From Opitutaceae bacterium (lineage in GTDB: Bacteria; Verrucomicrobiota; Verrucomicrobiia; Opitutales; Opitutaceae), in assembly GCA_009919985.1 (NCBI GenBank), contig RGAX01000007.1:1-27210 (forward strand): a stretch of 27,210 nucleotides of DNA. The letters are read 5' to 3'. Each line of letters begins with the position of its first letter. The first letter of the stretch is position 1. The translations under genes and the position numbers were made by a program. Positions 23,636-27,210 of this stretch are shown one piece after another. The notes beneath the pieces were generated by a model. The model was not told where the DNA came from and did not search any database. It worked only from the letters and a program-made list of their open reading frames with translations.

Positions 23636-26395
23636 TTAGAATTTAACAGAGGCCGAGAGATCGTATTGAGCCGGCATGACGTAGGAATAGGTGTAGCGGT
23701 TACTGCCGCTAGACATGGTGGTGAAACCCGTCTTGCGCGTCTTATCGTTTTCAAAGTCAGTGAGATATTTAACGCCTAAGCGGAAGCGAACCTGTTGGCC
23801 CCAGATTTTTTGGTCGCGCATCACGTAAGCGTTCATCAAGTGACTTGAGCCACCAATCATCTGCTGACCGTTAGGGCGACCGAGGAGGTAATCGTCACGC
23901 CAAGTTCCGTTGATACCGACACGCACACCTTTAAGCAGCATCCAAGCGTCGCGAGGCATCGTGTAATCAATCACCCAGCTCCCCGACCAAGGTGAGGCTC
24001 GAGCACCGGTAGGTTTACCAGGGATATCGAGTGAATCGAGCAACTGCTTGGCCAAGGCCAAGACGGCAGGGCTCTCATTGCCGCGAGCGACTGCGGCCGT
24101 ATAATAAGCGCGAAACGAAGAAAGGTCAGGGTCTCCGACGACCTTGGTCCGAGCTAGGGTGAGGCGAACTTGGAGTTGCTTCGTGGGTCGGAGAATGAGG
24201 GTAAGATCAGCGCCGGTAGAATTTTCCATGGAGGGATAATTGCGCGCGGCGCTGGCGGTGCCCGGAGCGCTGTAAAGGTAGCCCGGGCTACCCGGCAGCA
24301 CCGTGTTGGGATTCATCAAATCCTCAAGGTTAGCGGCGCTGAGATTGATGACGTTATTGTAGGAGAGAACGACGTTCTTCCGCTCAATATCGAAGACTCC
24401 CAGCGTAAGACCGACGCGGCCGTTGAGCGCGCTACCTTTGAGGCCAATTTCCTTCGTGGTGCCCTCGACCGGACCGAAGCGCTTGTTGTCGAACGTGACA
24501 AAATCTTGGAAGCGGAATGACTCGGAATACACGCCGTAGAGGTTGATGTCCTTGGTAAGCACGAGCGTGAGACCGCCAGTGAACGTGGTGTTATCAAGAT
24601 TCTGCGAGAGGTTTTCCGTGTAATCTCCCTTGAGCGCATCCTGGTATTTAGGAGGGCGAATTGCTTCCTGAAATTGGCCAAAATAGCGCGTGGTCGTATA
24701 ATCATATTCGCGGTTGGTGTCGCGGCGCACGCCAACAAGCGACAACAGGCGACCACCGAAATATTTTCCGCTCGCGGAAAATGAGGCCGCTGCGCTGCGC
24801 ACAAATTGCGTGCCGCTTGCCGCATCTGTGCCCGAGGCAAAGAAACCCAACATGCGCATATCAACCGTGTTTGTGACCGGCGGATTGTTGAATTGCAGAC
24901 GATCAAAGATGGCTCGCGAATAAAAAGCTGGGTCATCAAGATAAAGTCTTAGGCGCCCGCGATCGTTGGTCGTGCTGATCGCTGTGGCGGTGCCATTGAG
25001 GACGTTCCTAACGTTATAGCCTTGGAGGCGATAGTTGTCCTGCGAACTTTCGTTGTACTCGGCGGTGGCGACGAAGATCTGCTGCATCCACTTTAACTTA
25101 TCCCAATTATAAACCATAGAGCCGCGAAACGCGTCCGTATCCGTTCCGAAATGTTTGCGGTCTGAAGCTGCGTCGATGAACGGTCGGCCGTTGACGTCGA
25201 CGCTGATCGTGGTGTCGAAAGAGTTGTCATTACGATCAGATGCCTGATTTTGACGGTTATAACTGAGCTCAAACGAAACTGGGCCGATGCCTTGCTCGAT
25301 GGTAATCGAATACGTATCGAAGGGCCGCGCTTGTTTGTCCCAAGAGCCACGAAGGTTGTAATGCTTGGGATAACCATTGATCCGCTTGGTACCCACGGCG
25401 AGGCCAGCCGCATCGCGCATCGTGACATCGACGAAACTGCCTTCGATAAGCGATAGCGTGCCGCCCGCGACCGAATTGGTCGCCAATCGATCCGCCGCAG
25501 ACTGAGAAGCTTGTAGCACCCAAACATTGTCAGAGGTGTAATACGTGCCCGCAGTGCTCCAAGCGTTGGAGCGAGCGGATAGCTCCCAGACGTTTATGCC
25601 GGCGAAACCGCGCGTGTTATCGTATTTGCCACGCTCGCCTTCGACGCGAATCGAGGTGCGGGCAAAGGGTTGCCAGACCGCAGCGAGCGTCTCGCCTTCA
25701 AATTTATAAGCGGATGCGTCTTGAAACGTCTTGTCCTGCTTACGCACGGCGTTGAAGCGCAGAGCGAGATTTGAACGGAGTTTGCGGTTAACATCGATCT
25801 GGTAACGATAGGCGCCCTCGCTGTTTTGGTTGGCGAAGATCTCGCCAAAGTTTTTTAATAACGGGCGCTTGGTGAACGCCGCACCCTGCCCGCCCGGTTC
25901 GACGGCACCGAAAATCAACGAATTCGAGCCTTTGCCAAAGTCTATGCGTTCGACGTTGTAGGTATCGCTCGGGATGAACCAACGAAAGTAATTGCGACTG
26001 ATGTTGTTCGTCTGGGTCATACCGCGGAACGAGAAATTGCCACCTTGATTGTCGTTTTCCATCACCGGCAAAGCATAAACGTTGGCGACAAATTTAGCCG
26101 TTTCGTCGGCAGAAAACAGACCGAGGTCTTCCATGAAATCAGCGGTGATCGCATCGATGTTCACTGGAACGTCTTTGAGCGCCTGCTTCGTGCGCGTGGC
26201 CGAGAGCGTGTCATTAGCCGACCAACCTGTCTCACGCTCTGATGCAATTACGAACGGCGAAAGCCTGACGGCTTCCTCTTTTGTGGAAGAAGCGCCCGAT
26301 GGCACCGGAGCAACCTGCGCAGGAGTGGCCTGCATCAAGACAAGAAACATCCCTGAAGCTCTAATTAAGCTCAAACAATTTGGAGAAAATGTCAT
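23636..26395 (-). CDS. TonB-dependent outer-membrane receptor 1
   Basis: First gene of the minus-strand block and the larger of its two receptors (919 aa). A signal peptide covers about 1-27 (hydrophobic core GMFLVLMQATPA). The putative TonB-box region is EAVRLSPFVI. The plug includes NFSFRGMTQTNNISRNYFRW, then VERIDFGKGSNSLIFG and a modified PGGQGAAFTKRP where receptor 2 and most relatives have a PGGxVN motif. The barrel ends YDLSASVKF with terminal Phe. The ATG at 26395 is chosen over a GTG at 26434 because it begins the signal peptide; the leader is C-rich without Shine-Dalgarno. Two unlike receptors in one locus suggest uptake of two fragment types. Confidence 0.92.
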   Translation of the reverse strand: MTFSPNCLSLIRASGMFLVLMQATPAQVAPVPSGASSTKEEAVRLSPFVIASERETGWSANDTLSATRTKQALKDVPVNIDAITADFMEDLGLFSADETAKFVANVYALPVMENDNQGGNFSFRGMTQTNNISRNYFRWFIPSDTYNVERIDFGKGSNSLIFGAVEPGGQGAAFTKRPLLKNFGEIFANQNSEGAYRYQIDVNRKLRSNLALRFNAVRKQDKTFQDASAYKFEGETLAAVWQPFARTSIRVEGERGKYDNTRGFAGINVWELSARSNAWSTAGTYYTSDNVWVLQASQSAADRLATNSVAGGTLSLIEGSFVDVTMRDAAGLAVGTKRINGYPKHYNLRGSWDKQARPFDTYSITIEQGIGPVSFELSYNRQNQASDRNDNSFDTTISVDVNGRPFIDAASDRKHFGTDTDAFRGSMVYNWDKLKWMQQIFVATAEYNESSQDNYRLQGYNVRNVLNGTATAISTTNDRGRLRLYLDDPAFYSRAIFDRLQFNNPPVTNTVDMRMLGFFASGTDAASGTQFVRSAAASFSASGKYFGGRLLSLVGVRRDTNREYDYTTTRYFGQFQEAIRPPKYQDALKGDYTENLSQNLDNTTFTGGLTLVLTKDINLYGVYSESFRFQDFVTFDNKRFGPVEGTTKEIGLKGSALNGRVGLTLGVFDIERKNVVLSYNNVINLSAANLEDLMNPNTVLPGSPGYLYSAPGTASAARNYPSMENSTGADLTLILRPTKQLQVRLTLARTKVVGDPDLSSFRAYYTAAVARGNESPAVLALAKQLLDSLDIPGKPTGARASPWSGSWVIDYTMPRDAWMLLKGVRVGINGTWRDDYLLGRPNGQQMIGGSSHLMNAYVMRDQKIWGQQVRFRLGVKYLTDFENDKTRKTGFTTMSSGSNRYTYSYVMPAQYDLSASVKF

Positions 26396-26602
26396 GGGGT
26401 ATGGGGGTGTAACAATACACCAAAAACCGTGCACTGCGTTGCAGCAAAGTTCCCATTACTAGCATCGTTGAGTAATTAGATCGTATTTATACATTTAGTT
26501 GTTATTAGATAATGATTTAATCTATTTTGCTAATATCATTAACCTGAAGCCAAAATAAATTGCTATTTCAGGGACCCTATCTGTGCTTTCGCAACTCGAA
26601 CC
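26396..26602. promoter_or_regulatory. Divergent promoter/operator region between receptor 1 and LacI-type regulator
   Basis: AT-rich gap of 207 bases that must drive the polysaccharide block leftwards and the regulator rightwards. Short inverted repeats cluster here: TAGAT (26506-26510) with ATCTA (26520-26524), the overlapping TTAT/ATAA pair at 26502-26512, and TAAT-ATC-ATTA (26531-26541). None has the CG-centred form of classical LacI operators, so the operator is unproven, and I cannot fix -35/-10 boxes. Confidence 0.5.
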
Positions 26603-27210
26603 ATGCCGGTCAAAATCAAGCGCGGATCAAAGCAGGTGAACGCTCTTAAAGGTCCCATCTCGATGCAGCACGTGGCGGAACACGCGGGCGTTTCACGTTC
26701 ATCGGTGTCGCTCGCTCTCCAACACCACCCCAGCATACCCGCCTCCACTCGTGAGCGCATCCGCGCTGCCGCACAGGAACTGGGTTACCGGCCGAATCCA
26801 CTCGTAACCGCTCTCATGCGTAGTCGTCGAACGGTCGCTCACGCTTTCACAGTTCGAGCTTCTTTGGGATTTCTAACCGCGGATGCACCCACGGACCGCT
26901 GGCGCGACGCGACCACGCATCGTAATTTCTACGCCGCAGCCACCACCCGAGCCGTGGAACGCGGCTTTAGCCTTGAGGAATTCTCCACCAGCGACCCCAA
27001 AATGCGCCCGGAGAGACTCATCGACCTGCTTCAAGCTCGCGGCATACACGGTATTCTCGTGGCGCCACTCACGGGCCAGAAAAACACGCTCCCTTTCAAT
27101 TTAACCGGTTTTTCAGTCGTGGGCTTAGGTACCAGCGTGCAAGCGCCGGAGATCGATCGCGTCGCTGACGATCATTTTTACGCCGCGCATCTCGCTTATA
27201 ATCAATCTTA
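26603..27210 (+). CDS. LacI-family transcriptional regulator (3' end beyond window)
   Basis: DNA-binding regulator, 202 residues visible. The helix-turn-helix is at about 19-45 (ISMQHVAEHAGVSRSSVSLAL) with the hinge helix region STRERIRAAAQELGYRPNP at 50-68, then the start of a periplasmic-binding-protein-like sensor domain (GFLTAD, RGIHGILVAPL, VVGLGTS). The frame runs off the window end. The start could also be the ATG at codon 21, but that would begin inside the first HTH helix. Divergence from receptor 1 makes it the probable local repressor or activator, sensing a sugar or uronate released by the lyase. The QHVAEHAGVSRSS recognition helix differs from the usual VSxxTVS form. Confidence 0.93.
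   Translation, partial: MPVKIKRGSKQVNALKGPISMQHVAEHAGVSRSSVSLALQHHPSIPASTRERIRAAAQELGYRPNPLVTALMRSRRTVAHAFTVRASLGFLTADAPTDRWRDATTHRNFYAAATTRAVERGFSLEEFSTSDPKMRPERLIDLLQARGIHGILVAPLTGQKNTLPFNLTGFSVVGLGTSVQAPEIDRVADDHFYAAHLAYNQS

Noticed and set aside
19761..26395. SusC/SusD pairs of Bacteroidota type
   Set aside because: The receptors are shorter than typical SusC, lack its N-terminal extension, and no SusD-like lipoprotein gene is next to either.
1..27210. CRISPR arrays, tRNA or rRNA genes, insertion sequences
   Set aside because: No regularly spaced repeats, no cloverleaf or rRNA-like segments and no transposase-like reading frames were found.

Overview
The window looks like chromosomal DNA of a Gram-negative member of Verrucomicrobiota, most likely Opitutales/Opitutaceae-like. 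The evidence is moderate to high GC, two large TonB-dependent receptors with an N-terminal 'LSxFxV' segment and no SusD partner, a dense set of secreted S1-type sulfatases, a LacI-type regulator with an 'LGYRPNP' hinge, and start codons that almost never follow a Shine-Dalgarno sequence. The taxonomic call rests on gene style, not on a marker gene.

Region 1 (1-10933) is mostly housekeeping. It holds an M28 metallopeptidase, a HAD phosphatase, a Uup-like ABC-F ATPase, a DEDD exonuclease, an inositol-monophosphatase-family phosphatase (HisN-like), QueF (queuosine synthesis), RNase Y, RodA (cell elongation) and an RNase E/G-family ribonuclease. The RNase E/G gene is split by a +1 frameshift at a CCCC run. 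A strong bidirectional-looking terminator (10903-10933) closes this region.

Region 2 (10971-26395) is a block of nine genes, all on the minus strand with mostly short gaps. In transcription order they are TonB receptor 1, sulfatase E, TonB receptor 2, a family 6 (alginate lyase/chondroitinase B type) polysaccharide lyase, sulfatase D, a small exported DUF4440/NTF2-like protein, sulfatase C, sulfatase B and sulfatase A. Sulfatase C has lost its normal C-terminus through a frameshifting deletion. The block reads as a polysaccharide utilisation locus for a sulfated, uronate-containing polymer: receptors import fragments, sulfatases remove sulfate, and the lyase cuts the backbone by beta-elimination. 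No SusD, glycoside hydrolase, sugar kinase or formylglycine-generating enzyme is seen here.

Region 3 (26396-27210) is an AT-rich divergent promoter region followed by the 5' part of a LacI-family regulator, cut by the window edge, that probably controls the block.

The main points for follow-up are the lyase-plus-five-sulfatase locus and its unidentified substrate, non-canonical residues in the lyase active site, lysine-rich tails on several exported enzymes, the two broken genes, and inverted repeats at gene borders, including one upstream of RNase Y that would sequester its ribosome-binding region.
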